DNA of 64,000 nucleotides from Proteles cristata cristata (Eukaryota; Chordata; Mammalia; Carnivora; Hyaenidae): positions 1,488,001 to 1,552,000 of the forward strand of contig JAESUZ010004534.1 in NCBI GenBank assembly GCA_017311185.1. Direction: 5' to 3'. A program made the position numbers and the translations under genes. Each line of letters opens with the position of its first letter. The stretch's first letter is position 1. The notes below the pieces were generated by a model. The model was given only the letters and a program-made list of their open reading frames with translations. It was not told the origin of the DNA and did not search any database. Of this stretch, positions 10,506 through 20,170 are shown one piece after another.

Positions 10506-11085
10506 AAGAAGCCTCACTTAGACATTTCCTCTCTCAGTGCTTGGTTAGACTTGGGTCGCACGGCCGCATCAGGGGTGTGGGAGGGGAGTATTTTACTGGG
10601 CAGGTGGCCCCTCCAAGCCCAAGCAGGAGTCAGTAAAAGAGGAAGAAGGGAGGGGACGAGACCGTGGGCAGCAGCACGCTGGGTCGGCCAGAGCTGCCCA
10701 CAGGCCAGGTCCCAACCCCCCCAACCCCCCAGGCCGCAAACGTCCACGGTTGTGGCTGCTTCGGACCTGTGCTGACTGGACAGATACCACCGCGGTTGTG
10801 TGAGGGGTCCACGCGAATTCTGCGCCCCATTTCTTACCTCCAGGCCAGGTAGGGGGGCCCGTTGCCATCATCCTCTTTCCGTAGGGCAGGAAACCGCATG
10901 TAAGACGACCGAGTCACTTGCCCGAGGCAGCGAGTGGCAGAGGACAGAGTGAGCCTTTGATGTGCTGCTGTGGCCCCGAGTCCAGCCTGACACTCAGGCG
11001 ATGCCTTCTGGCCGCCACCAGCTGAATACTTCACTTTGACGTCACACGTTCTCTCGTAAAAAGTGATCTGCAAACGATCGCATTT
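10506..11085. other. Mostly unique; probable MIR relic at 10870-10985
   Basis: The segment GGCAGGAAACCGC...GAGTCACTTGCCCGAGGCAG...GAGTGGCAGAGG looks like a decayed forward MIR. The remainder is GC-moderate unique sequence without a supportable exon. Confidence 0.5.
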
Positions 11086-11099
11086 AAAAGCATTTAACA

Positions 11100-11380
11100 G
11101 GGGCGCCTGGGTGGCTTAGTCGGTTAAGCGTCCGACTTTCGCTTAGGTCATGATCTCGCGGTTCGTGGGTTCGAGCCCCGCGTTGGGCTCTGTGCTGACT
11201 GCCAGCTCAGAGCCTGGAGCCTGTTTCAGTCTGTGACTCCCTCTCTCTCTGACCTTCCCCTGCTCATGCTGTCTCTCTCTCTCTCTCCTAGAAATAAATA
11301 AAAATATTTAAATAAATAAATCTCTCTCTCTCTCTCCTAGAAATAAATAAAAATATTTAAATAAATAAATAAATATAAAT
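11100..11380 (+). mobile_element. CAN-SINE, young subfamily, with duplicated tail
   Basis: A full forward copy (GGGCGCCTGGGTGGCTTAGT head; TCCTAGAAATAAATAAAA tail). The TSD AAAAGCATTTAACA is perfect at 11086-11099 and 11381-11394. The tail CCTAGAAATAAATAAAAATA is present twice, starting at 11287 and 11336: a 49-base tandem duplication of the (CT)n/A-rich end. Confidence 0.98.
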
Positions 11381-11394
11381 AAAAGCATTTAACA

Positions 11395-12116
11395 ATTCCC
11401 CTGCTAGATCACCCCCACAGGAAGGAATGCACGGACTCTCAGATGTCAGCACACCCATGTTCACAGCAGCCAAAAGGTGCAAACAACCCAAATGACCATC
11501 AGCGGCTGAATGGACAGATGCAGGGTGGGCTAGCCATGCCCGCGGCTCTTATGCAAGCATTACAGGGTTGGAATTCTGATCGATGCCATCATGGGGAAGG
11601 ACCTTGGGGACAATATACTGGGTGAAATAAGCCTGTCACAAAAGGACTAATATTGTCTGAATCCACGTATATGAGGGACCAAAGCAGTCAAAGTCACAGA
11701 GACAAAATATGGTGGTTACCAGGAGCTGGGAGGAGAGGGGAGGGATTATTTAATGGGTACAGAGTTTCAGCTTGAGATGATGAGAGACTGGAAATAGATG
11801 GTGGTGATGAATGTACAGCAATGTGAGTGTACTTAGCGCCACGGAAACATACACTTAAAATGGTTTAAAATGGGGGCGCCTGGGTGGCTCAGTCAGTTGG
11901 ATGACCGACTTCAACTCAGGTCTCATGGTCTGTGGGTTTGAGCCCCACGTTGGGCTCTGTGCTGACAGCTCAGAGCCTGGAGCCTGCTTCGGATTCTGTG
12001 TCTTCCTCTCTCTCTTCTCCTCCCCCACCTTGTGTTCTATCAAAAATAAACAAACATTAAAAAGTGGTTTAAAATGGTAAATTTTATGTTATGTATATTT
12101 TACCACAATTAAAAAA
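11395..12116 (+). mobile_element. L1 3' end (ancient L1M), with a SINE inside
   Basis: Recognisable L1M 3' sequence: GACCATCAGCGGCTGAATGG, GGTGAAATAAGCCTGTCAC, TACCAGGAGCTGGGAGGAGA, GGGTACAGAGTTTCAGCTTG and finally TTATGTATATTTTACCACAA with an A tail. The SINE at 11874 sits near its end. Confidence 0.88.
11874..12064 (+). mobile_element. CAN-SINE
   Basis: A forward copy (GGCGCCTGGGTGGCTCAGTC) with a shortened linker. The perfect 13-bp TSD TGGTTTAAAATGG lies at 11861-11873 and 12065-12077. Confidence 0.97.
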
Positions 12117-12126
12117 AAGTATTACT

Positions 12127-12343
12127 GGGGCCCCTGGGTGGCTTGGTCGGTTAAGCGTCCGACTTTCACTTAGGTCATGATCTCGCGGTTCGTGGGTTCG
12201 AGCCCCACGTCGGGCTCTGTGCTGACTGCCAGCTCAGAGCCTGGAGCCTGTTTTGGAGTCTGTGACTCCCTCTCTCTCTGACCCTCCCCTGCTCATGCTG
12301 TCTCTCTCTCTTTCTCTCTTCTAGAAATAAATAAAACATTAAA
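12127..12343 (+). mobile_element. CAN-SINE, young subfamily
   Basis: A forward copy with CACTTAGGTCATGATCTCGC, GACTGCCAGCTCAGAGCC and TTCTAGAAATAAATAAAACA. It is flanked by AAAAAAAGTATTA (12112-12125 region, and again about 12344-12357). It landed on the A tail of the preceding L1. Confidence 0.96.
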
Positions 12344-12462
12344 AAAAAAAGTATTATTGTGAGCAGAGTCATGTCTGTGATGGTGTGAAAACTAATTTGC
12401 CTTCTAGGGACATTTGACAATGTCTGGAAACAGCTTTTTTTCCCACTTAAAAGAATTAATCG

Positions 12463-12560
12463 AGGGACACCTGGCTGGCTCAGTAAAGCATGTGACTCTT
12501 GATCTTGGAGTTGTGAGTTCGAGCCCCACTTTGGGTGTAGAGTCTACTTAAAAAAAATAA
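12463..12560 (+). mobile_element. Short CAN-SINE (no CT-rich linker)
   Basis: A short-form copy: GGGACACCTGGCTGGCTCAG, CTTGATCTTGGAGTTGTGAG, then TTGGGTGTAGAGTCTACTTA and an A tail. It lacks the CT-rich 3' part of the long form. Confidence 0.93.
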
Positions 12561-12561
12561 G

Positions 12562-12717
12562 AAGGGTTCACTCTTGGTGTTGTGTAGTCTGTGGACAATT
12601 TATAAGGATCTATGGTATCATTCAGCATAGCTTCACTGAGAAACCCTCGGTGCCTGCCTTGTCACCCCTTTATCCTCGCTAACTCCTGGTGACCCCTCTT
12701 CTTTTCACTGCTTTCTG
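12562..12717 (-). mobile_element. L1 3'-UTR fragment inside MER5A
   Basis: AGGGTTCACTCTTGGTGTTG and TCCTCGCTAACTCCTGGTGA match the reverse complement of an L1M 3'-UTR. Together with 12433-12462 it explains the interruption of MER5A. Confidence 0.7.
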
Positions 12718-12885
12718 CTGACATTTTTGGTTGTCATAACTGAGGGTTTGGGATGCCACTGGCATCTCACAGGCAGAGGCCAGGGATGCTGCTAAACATC
12801 CTACATGGGACAGAACAGCCACCATAACAAAGAATTATGGGGCTCAAAATGTCAATGGTACTGAGGCTGAGAAATCCTGATGCAG

Positions 12886-13950
12886 AGGCTACGCCTGAAT
12901 TTCCTTCATCAATGACTCTGTGGGGCACGTAGTAGATACTCAATAAATATTAAATGAATGAACATTTACGAAAGAAGTATTTTAATAACCCAGAAAGAAC
13001 TACTCCTGAGTTTACATAAGACAGAGAAAATGAAAAGAAAACATCATCTAATAAAATTCAGGTCCGGTGGCTCCCCAGTATGGTGGGGTGGGCAGGTAGG
13101 GAGAGGGCATTTTGACAAGGAAAATGCCATTTTCTTTAATCACTGCACGCAGAGTACATGTCCCACGTGTGGTAGAGTTTGTGTGGACCCGGTTAGTGGT
13201 CCGGCAGCTTTAGGGATGAGTTATATGACTTGCAAAACATCTGGGACTGTACTGTTTTCTCTGTAAGACAGAGGAGGCCTCGCTAAGTATTTAAAATAGC
13301 ACAGAAGCACATTTTGGTAACTTCTCTTTTGTTTTATGAAGCATCCCAGAGATTCAGAAGTGAAGAAAGATGGGGGGCTGCACGTTCCTGAACACCACAT
13401 GAAAAGTGCATCCTTTTTATTTTTTATTTTTTTGGTCCTCAGAGAGTTTTTAATATAGTATATTGAAGAACTGTCAGGGAGATAACAGAAATGAGAGACT
13501 TTTGATATTTAGTTTGAAACAAAGCATAGAGACATGAAATTCAGATACAATAAAGGGAGGGATTTCAAAAGAGCAGGTGGGCCACGTTTCCCCGTTTTTA
13601 CTCTCACATATCAAACAAAGCCCAACTTAGAAGACCACTGCCCGTCTGCTGTCTTGCTCTGCCGGGGGACCGTGCACACTGGCACCACGAGGCAGCGGGA
13701 GGCCCCCTTACCTTTTGGCGTATTCAGTCCCTTACTCGGGGGAACGTAGCCTCACTCAGATGTGGTGAAGGGTATTTTCTGTATCCTGAAGTTGGTCTGT
13801 GCACTTGGCATTCTAAACTTTCTTCGACAATATCCGGTCCCACCGAGACTTGTCTTCTACATGAGCAAGGTGGATGGAGACGCAGGTCCATGATCAGGGC
13901 AAAGAGCTCAAGTCCGTGCCAAGAAAAGTAAGGTTCTGTCTGATCACAAG
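12886..13950. other. Unique sequence; MIR/L2-like tail at 12915-12960
   Basis: TAGTAGATACTCAATAAATA near 12930-12949 resembles the 3' end of MIR or L2. The rest shows no named repeat or exon. A T-rich patch lies at 13407-13436. Confidence 0.5.
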
Positions 13951-14440
13951 GAGTTCACGGTTCAGCGAGGGAGGCCTGTAATGCAGAGGAATTGTGTGAA
14001 CCACACGAAAACAAGCTGATTTTTCTAACACAGTATTTGCAAAGTGCTCTGGGAACACTGAAGGCAGGACATCAGAGAAAGCATCAGGGAGGAGGTGATT
14101 GCATGCTAGGTCCTGAAGGATGAGTAAGAGTGGCAGCAGGCAGGAGTGGGCGGAATGTTCCAGGCAGCAGGAACATCCATGAAAATCCTCGGGGTTGTAA
14201 GTGGACAGTTGTGTGGGACATTCAGTGGGGATGGCGGTTGGGAGCTGGTGGAGATAATAAGGCTGGGCAATAAATTAGAGTTGACTATGAAGCACACTAA
14301 GGTCAGGGATGCACAGTCGCACAACTGTGGGGGGTGCTGTTCACAGCCTCGCCTAGGTGAATGGGGCTGTAGTGTAAGGGCAAGCGTGGCCTGTGTGACT
14401 GTACCTGCCGGCTCAGCTAATGGTTGTTGAGGGATCACTT
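13951..14440 (-). mobile_element. L2/CR1-like LINE relic
   Basis: AGGAGTTCACGGTTCAGCGA, GGGAGGAGGTGATTGCATG, TCCTGAAGGATGAGTAAGAG and GGAATGTTCCAGGCAGCAGG resemble a reverse L2-type 3' region. Divergence is high and the edges are guesses. Confidence 0.45.
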
Positions 14441-14488
14441 CTAGAAGGTACACGGATAGCACTGTGTACTTTATGATATTTAATTCTT

Positions 14489-14715
14489 TTTTAAATTTTT
14501 TTAATGTTTTTATTTATTTCTGAGAAAGAGAGAGAGAGAGACAGTGTGAGCAGGGGAGCATCAGAAAGAGAGGGAGACACAGAATCCGAAGTAGATTCCA
14601 GGCTCTGAGCTAGCTGTCAGCACAGAGCCCAACGCGGGGCTCGAACCCACGAACCATGAGATCATGACCTGAGTCGAAGTCAGGCGCTCAACCGACTGAG
14701 CCACCCAGGTGCCCC
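14489..14715 (-). mobile_element. CAN-SINE
   Basis: A full reverse copy, TTTTTAATGTTTTTATTTAT tail and GCCACCCAGGTGCCCC head. The perfect 17-bp TSD TATGATATTTAATTCTT is at 14472-14488 and 14716-14732. Confidence 0.98.
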
Positions 14716-14732
14716 TATGATATTTAATTCTT

Positions 14733-14865
14733 AAACTACTCCATGAGGTGGGCTCCATCTCCCTTCCCACTGAGAGACGAGGAAACTGCAGCATACAGAG
14801 GGGAGCCTGTGTGGCTACGAAGTGGTGGGACTCGGATTCAGTTCAGGCAGTGTGCTTTCTGAGCC
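14733..14865 (+). mobile_element. MIR element fragment
   Basis: AACTACTCCATGAGGTGGGC, GAGACGAGGAAACTGCAG and GTGGGACTCGGATTCAG are the MIR core and 3' half. The TSD and SINE at left inserted into its 5' part (ATTTAATTCTT). Confidence 0.8.
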
Positions 14866-15088
14866 CAGCCTTTGTCACACAGATGGTACTCACACGAAGT
14901 GACCTTTTATGACACACTAGTGTAAATGCCACAGCTGCTCCCAATCTGAAGGGCCTTGGCCTGGGGACTTCTGTGTCCCAGGCTATACCCTGGCCACCCT
15001 GATGGCTGACAGGGTGCTCAGGGTCTTGGCACACTTGTGCCTTGTTTCCTGTGGGGCAGGTGGATCTCAGCTCTAAAGAATACATGCA

Positions 15089-15310
15089 GGGGCACCTGGG
15101 TGGCTCAGTCGGTTAAGCGTCCAGCTTCAGTTCAGGTCATGATCTCATGGTTCGTGGGTTTGAGCCCCGCATCGGGCTCTATGCTGACAGCTCAGAGCCT
15201 GGAGCCTGTTTCTGATTCTGTGTCTCCCTCTCTCTCTGACCCTCCCCTGTTCAGGCTGTCTCTCTCTTTCTCTCAGAAATTAAAAAAAAACATTAAAAAA
15301 ATTAAAAAAA
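15089..15310 (+). mobile_element. CAN-SINE
   Basis: A full forward copy with GGGCACCTGGGTGGCTCAGT and an A-rich tail. An imperfect TSD is seen: AAAGAATACATGCA (15075-15088) against AAGGAATATATGCA (about 15312-15325). Confidence 0.96.
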
Positions 15311-15444
15311 AAAGGAATATATGCAAAGTCACTTTTTCAGCTAAATTCTGGTTATATTACAATTAAGCTCTCAAATGGAGTCCAGGAAGAAAATCCTACT
15401 TACTTTAGGATTCTGGATAGTTGATTCTCTGTTTTGTAGTTTTG

Positions 15445-15641
15445 GGAGTTTTAAAATTTTTTGAATTTTTAAAAAAATGTTTATCTTGGAGACAGAGTGC
15501 AAGTGGGAGGGACAGTGAGAAAGGGAGTCAGGGAATCTGAAGCAAGCTCTGTGCAGTCAGCGCAGAACCCGACACGGGGCTCCAATCCACAAAGGATGAG
15601 ATCATGACCTGAGCCAACCGACTCAGCCACCCTGGTGCCCC
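15445..15641 (-). mobile_element. CAN-SINE (left half of a dimer)
   Basis: A diverged reverse copy: AAAAAAATGTTTATCTTGGA at left, a body with a short deletion, and AGCCACCCTGGTGCCCC at right. It abuts a second reverse SINE. One TSD pair flanks the two together (see findings). Confidence 0.9.
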
Positions 15642-15670
15642 TAAATTTTTTTAATGTTTATTTTATTTTT

Positions 15671-15701
<31 letters not shown>

Positions 15702-15836
15702 ACACAATCTGAAGCTGGCTCCAAGCTCCAAGCTGTCAGCACAGAGCCCGATGTAGGGCTTGAACCCACAGACCGCGAGATCGTGAACTGAGTTGAAGTC
15801 AGTTGCTTAACCAACCGAGCCACCCAGATGCCTGTA
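15642..15836 (-). mobile_element. CAN-SINE (right half of a dimer), CA-expanded
   Basis: A reverse copy whose usual (GA)n linker is replaced by a (CA)n microsatellite at 15671-15708. The head reads GAGCCACCCAGATGCC. The TSD TTTTGTAGTTTTG at 15432-15444 and 15837-15849 encloses this copy plus its left neighbour. Confidence 0.94.
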
Positions 15837-15849
15837 TTTTGTAGTTTTG

Positions 15850-16400
15850 TAGGTCTTTGGGCAAAAGAACTGTGAAAAAAAAAAGCATGAGCGCAGGTCT
15901 TTGTCACGTGACCTTGGCCAAAGTGTTTGCTAGCCCTGTGTCTCAGTTTCTTTATGGTTAAAAAAGCTAGGATGAAAAGGCAGCTCATAGATCTGCAGTA
16001 TTAAATGCAGGAGTTTGTATAAAGCAGCTTGGGCCGCCCCTCAGTAAGGGCCAGCCTCTGTCCCTCCTTCCTGTCACTCCCGTGTGAGTATTCCCGAGAG
16101 GGGGTCACAGCGATGCCATGCTGAGGGCCCTGGTTTGGGGACAGCCAGGCAATAGCTGTCTGTCAGGAAAGCCACTTACCTTTATTTATCGGAACCTTGC
16201 TAGTGACACCACCCTTTCTTTAGAACTCCCTTCTTAGGAAAGTTCTCTTGAGTTTTGTTGGCACAAGTTCACAGGTGTCAAAACCGCCCATGAAAACAAA
16301 CAAGCTAAGCTGTCTTCCAGCAGTTTCCATTTTCCCCCACATTTGTTTCCCTGTAGCAATCTTCATCATAATTTTAAAGATGTCTGCATTTATTTTATCG
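15850..16400. other. Unique sequence, nothing recognised
   Basis: No exon or named repeat is seen. Confidence 0.55.
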
Positions 16401-16401
16401 T

Positions 16402-16495
16402 AAAAAAATATACTATGACACAATCATCACCATTTTTAAGTGTACATTTCACTAGTATTAAGTACACTTACAACCACCTTCATCATTTATCAGAG
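16402..16495 (-). mobile_element. L1 3'-UTR fragment (ancient)
   Basis: CACCATTTTTAAGTGTACAT, AGTATTAAGTACACTTACAA and ACCACCTTCATCA match a short piece of the reverse L1M 3' end. Confidence 0.7.
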
Positions 16496-16694
16496 GAGAG
16501 TTCGGTTTCCTAGCAAGATAAACATTCTTCCCTGCTATTTTAGCAGGTCGCTTTTGAGATTATGAGGAGGTTAAACACTCCAGCGTTACAGGCTGGTCAG
16601 AATTACTGTGTCTTTTAACAAAGATTGGTATTCAGAAGAGATGAAGATTGGTGGTGCTACTTGAAGACACAGTCTCCACATGCCATCCAGATCT

Positions 16695-16900
16695 CTCTCT
16701 TTTTTTTTTAGTTTATTTATTTTTGAGAGAGAAACAGAGTGTAATCAGGGGAGGGGCAGAGAGAGAGGGAGACAGAATCCGAAGCAGGCTCCAGGCTCTG
16801 AGCTTTCAGCACAGCCTGACATGGGGCTCGAACTCACAGACTGCAAGATCATGACCTGAGCCGAAGCCGGATGCTCAACCGACTGAGCCACCCAGGTTCC
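16695..16900 (-). mobile_element. CAN-SINE (inner, younger insertion)
   Basis: A full reverse copy with tail TTTTTTTTTAGTTTATTTAT and head CCACCCAGGTTCC. It is flanked by CCAGATCT at 16687-16694 and 16901-16908, i.e. it inserted in the TSD of the short SINE at right. Confidence 0.95.
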
Positions 16901-16907
16901 CCAGATC

Positions 16908-17014
16908 TTTTTTTTTATTTTAGAGTAGGCTCTATGCCCACTGTGGGGCTCAAACTCACGACCCTGAGATCAAGACTCCTATGTTCTATCCACTGAGCCA
17001 GGCAGGTGCCCATA
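16908..17014 (-). mobile_element. Short CAN-SINE (older)
   Basis: A short-form reverse copy: TTTATTTTAGAGTAGGCTCT, GTGGGGCTCAAACTCACG, and the eroded head GAGCCAGGCAGGTGCCC. The TSD CCATCCAGATC occurs at 17015-17025 and at 16683-16693, left of the younger SINE. Confidence 0.88.
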
Positions 17015-17025
17015 CCATCCAGATC

Positions 17026-18045
17026 GCTTTGACTTTATCCCATGTTCACCCAGTGATCTGAAAGGCCCCCGGTTTTACAGGCTCCCCAACAGGTGTGTTA
17101 CTGACTTTGGCTTACTGATTAGGCAAAATATGAATGAACGACACGGTGATGAAAGGGTATAAATCAGTGAACACCCTGAGGATCTGGACTGTCTTCCACC
17201 CTTGTAGAAGTCATACATGGAGAATCAGTACTTCCCACGCCTACCCGTGAAATCCTTGGGGAATGAAAACAACACGGTATCTCTGTTAGACTGAGTCCCT
17301 TGCCCTAAGAAGGGGCTCATGTGTGCTAATCAATAAAAGATAGAACGACTCTGGGTGAGCAGAAAGGAGAACCCTAAGGAGTGACAGCCAAGTAACAGCC
17401 ATTTTCAGACTTTCCAAAATCAAGTTTGTTTTGTTCACTATTGTCTGTATGGTTCTGATCTATTCATGAAATATCAACAAGAAAAGGTTCCCTTTTCCAA
17501 ATAAATCACTCTGGGAAATAGAAATCCACCCACAATGGTTGAGTTGTTGGGAAGACGCCTCTCAGGTCTAGTTGCATGTCGGTGTCTCTGCCTTACTTGG
17601 ATGTTGTCAGGCAGTGAGGTGCCATTTTGTGTCCTTTGAATGTATGCGCGTGGTGAGGTGTGTGTCCTGTTTTCTCCCATGGGTGGGGGGCTTCTGAGAT
17701 GCTCTGCTGGCAGTAACAACGTTCTGGCTGCTCCAGTGTCCCCTTCTCGGTAACATGTTTCTGAGCCGTTGAGTCGCTGGGCCGTTGTCCTCAAGATAAG
17801 GATCTGCCATCCCTGGCCATCCATGCCTGTGTTTCTGGGGCCGTGAGCAGTGTTTGTCTTTCTGCTGGCAGGCTCTCCCTCATGTTGACCTGCTAGAGTT
17901 TTCTGGATCCCACACCCTCAACGGTAGACTCTGGCTTTGAGTCCAGGAAAGCCTCCCTCAGCTCCCCCTGCAGCAAGCTTCCCTGTTTTGTTCCCAGTCA
18001 ACATCAGACTCCCGCCCTCCCTCCCTTTTCCTCTCTACTTCCTGT
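17026..18045. other. Unique or unidentified sequence, possibly part of an LTR
   Basis: No named repeat is recognised. The 116-residue minus-strand frame at 17474-17824 has no domain I know. The stretch leads into a CCAAT/TATA/polyadenylation arrangement at 18046-18230, so part of it could be the U3 of an unrecognised LTR. Confidence 0.4.
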
Positions 18046-18240
18046 CCAATCTCTGTAACTTTTGTTTCCTCGTTTTGGCCTCCCTGTTGGTGGCATAAAT
18101 TTGGGACCTGGGCAGACACTCAAAAGTTTTTCAGTGACCACAAGTCATGCATCGCTTCCTCTTCTTGGTACTGCTGCTGCTTACCCAGGAGACAATAATA
18201 AATCAGTGAAATATGTTTCAATAAGTCTCTTGCTTTAAAT
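18046..18240 (+). promoter_or_regulatory. Promoter/LTR-like cassette with a 20-codon hydrophobic frame
   Basis: CCAAT (18046-18050) is followed 44 bases later by a TATA-like CATAAAT (18094-18100) and about 100 bases later by AATAAA (18197-18202). The order and spacing fit a solitary LTR (U3-R boundary) or a small promoter. From 18147 to 18209 there is a short frame beginning MHRFLFLVLLLL and ending after 20 codons; it looks like a signal peptide, but no splice donor lies before the stop and no continuing exon is seen. The cassette could be chance. Translation of this frame is not supported. Confidence 0.3.
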
Positions 18241-19073
18241 TCTTGGAGACAGTTCTGAGGGAGGTATAAGGAAGGGGTGGCCCTCAGAATTTCTTCTGTC
18301 CTGCATCTTCAAACAGCTTGGTGGTGATTGGTGTCTTCGAATAGTCAATGGGGCTGGAACGGAGAGAAGGGGGAAGGCTTTGAGGAAATGTGGAGACACC
18401 AGGCTCGGTATATTCTTAGTTACCCTGGGTCAGTGTAGGACTCGAATGTTCCCTGGGTATACAGCAGCTAGAGCAAATAAAGAATGTCAGTGGAGGAGAA
18501 TAAGAAGGAGGAGACAGGACCCAGGAGACAGCAAGCGGCGAGTTTTCTGGGATATTATGGGATGGAGTGGACCAGTAAAATGCGACATGGAGAGGGAGAA
18601 GCCTCTTTAGTGATGAACTTCGCAGAAAGACCCAAAGCAACATTATGCTCCAGCCACAGGCTCAAGGGAAGGCCAGGAGTGGATGAGAAGAGTCAGCGAG
18701 AGCTGGGGAGGGGTGGGGTGGGGAACCCGTGGACAGCTTGCCACAGCCCCGTCCTGCTGCGATCAGTAGGTCACAGTCCTCCACAGGGAAAGTGGAGTTC
18801 TTCCAGAGTTTTCCACTCCCGCCCTTCTGCAAAATCAGATTCATGTTTCTTTCCTTGTCATATACTCTCCAGCTTATCAGTTGTTATTAGTCTGGTAATT
18901 CATGTTTTCATTTGATCAACGTTGTTATAAAGGGCCACATCCATGACCTCCTGGCCCACTTCCTGGGTTAGATAGCAGGTGTGAAGAAGCCATTCATTCT
19001 GCCTTGTTCTGTTGGCTTGGGGAGGAGGCTTCGTTGGGTTCTGACTGATGGGCTTAAGATATCCAAAAGCAGG
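18241..19073. other. Unique sequence, nothing recognised
   Basis: No gene or named repeat is seen; the frame at 18484-18915 is without recognisable domains. Confidence 0.5.
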
Positions 19074-19179
19074 GGGCGAAGGGGCTGGCTGGCTCAGTCT
19101 GTGGAGGGTGTGATTCCTGATCTCAGGGTTGTGGGTTTGAGCCACAGTGGGTGTAGACTTTGCTTAACAATAAAATTTT
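19074..19179 (+). mobile_element. Short CAN-SINE, diverged
   Basis: GGGGCTGGCTGGCTCAGTCT, CTCAGGGTTGTGGGTTTGAG and GTGGGTGTAGACTTTGCTTA, then an A-rich tail. It is immediately followed by a second forward SINE. Confidence 0.85.
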
Positions 19180-19345
19180 TAGGGACACCTGGGTGGCTCA
19201 GTTGGTTAGGCATCTGACTCTTGATTTCTGCTCAGGTCATGATCTTACAGTCCCTGAGTTTGAGCCCTGTATCAGGGTCTGTGCTCACAACTCTCTCTCT
19301 ATCTCTCAAAATTAATAAACAAACAAAAAAACAAAAGAAAAAACA
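19180..19345 (+). mobile_element. CAN-SINE with internal deletion
   Basis: GGGACACCTGGGTGGCTCAG, then TCATGATCTTACAGTCCCTG; the middle of the body between CTGTGCTCACAA and (CT)n is missing. The tail is a CAAA-rich run to about 19345. Confidence 0.93.
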
Positions 19346-19934
19346 ATGAAATCTTGAAACAACGACAAAAAAAAGATGTACAAAAGGAACAGAACATCAT
19401 CGGTGGGTGCACTTCATAAGTGGAGATTATGGTAATCACCACTGCAGGGGAATAAAATAGTGTGCCGCTTGATGCAGCATGTAACACTTTATTTGTATAA
19501 TACTTGTTAATCATATCCAGTCTAGAAGGTTCTACGGGATGAAACATCCCAAACAACATGACTGATTGTCCATGCATATCGCTGCCCTGTAATTTACGGA
19601 ATGATGTGGGAACATGTTCTTAATGGCATTCCATGCTAAGTAAGAGAGTGTTTGTGGAAGTCTGGTGGGGATACAAAGTCTGGTGCCCTGACATCTTCAA
19701 GCCTTAGATGGTTCCCCAGTTCACCTCATGGTGGAGGTTCTGATGCAGGTGGTGGCAGGGATCTTAGTGAGAAAGTATTATTTTGAAGCACTAAGAGTTG
19801 AGTTTCATTTTTATTCCACAGTCTTTTAGGAGCTAGGTTAGTCAGTGCAAGGTGAATTCTCAGTTACCTGTCTGCGATGTCCTTAGTGGACAAACACTAA
19901 GTTCATTATCTTCTATTGAAAATATACTATTATG
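19346..19934. other. Unique sequence, nothing recognised
   Basis: No gene or named repeat is seen. Confidence 0.5.
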
Positions 19935-20170
19935 ATTAATAGCTATCATTAATTAGGTGCTTATTGTATCCCGGGTTTTATGTGCACATATGCTAAGTGC
20001 CTTATACAGTAGTCTCATTAATTCCTGGAACAGACCCGTCAGGTAGGAATCCTATTATGATTCCCATTTTACAAATGAGAAAACAGGTTTAAGGTTACAT
20101 GGCTTGGTCACAGAATAAGTGGCAGAGGCAGGATTTGAACCCAGTTCTTTCTGATTCCAAAATCTCCATC
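19935..20170 (+). mobile_element. MIR, nearly full length
   Basis: GTGCTTATTGTATCCCGGG, CCCATTTTACAAATGAGAAA, AAGTGGCAGAGGCAGGATTT and GAACCCAGTTCTTTCTGATT follow the MIR consensus in order. Confidence 0.92.

Larger units (their letters stand above)
12392..12885 (+). mobile_element. MER5A (hAT) split by an L1 piece and a SINE
   Basis: AGGGACATTTGACAATGTCTGG (to about 12432, only the central part quoted) continues in MER5A logic at 12719 with TTTTTGGTTGTCATAACTG, AGGCCAGGGATGCTGCTAAA and GAGAAATCCTGATG. About 286 bases (12433-12718) were inserted in the middle. Confidence 0.85.

Noticed and set aside
14561..14794. Recurrent peptide containing WVAQSV and VGSSPALGSV, found in many frames (e.g. 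8480, 15037, 22483, 25442, 63000)
   Set aside because: It is the CAN-SINE body read in one frame, not a protein family.
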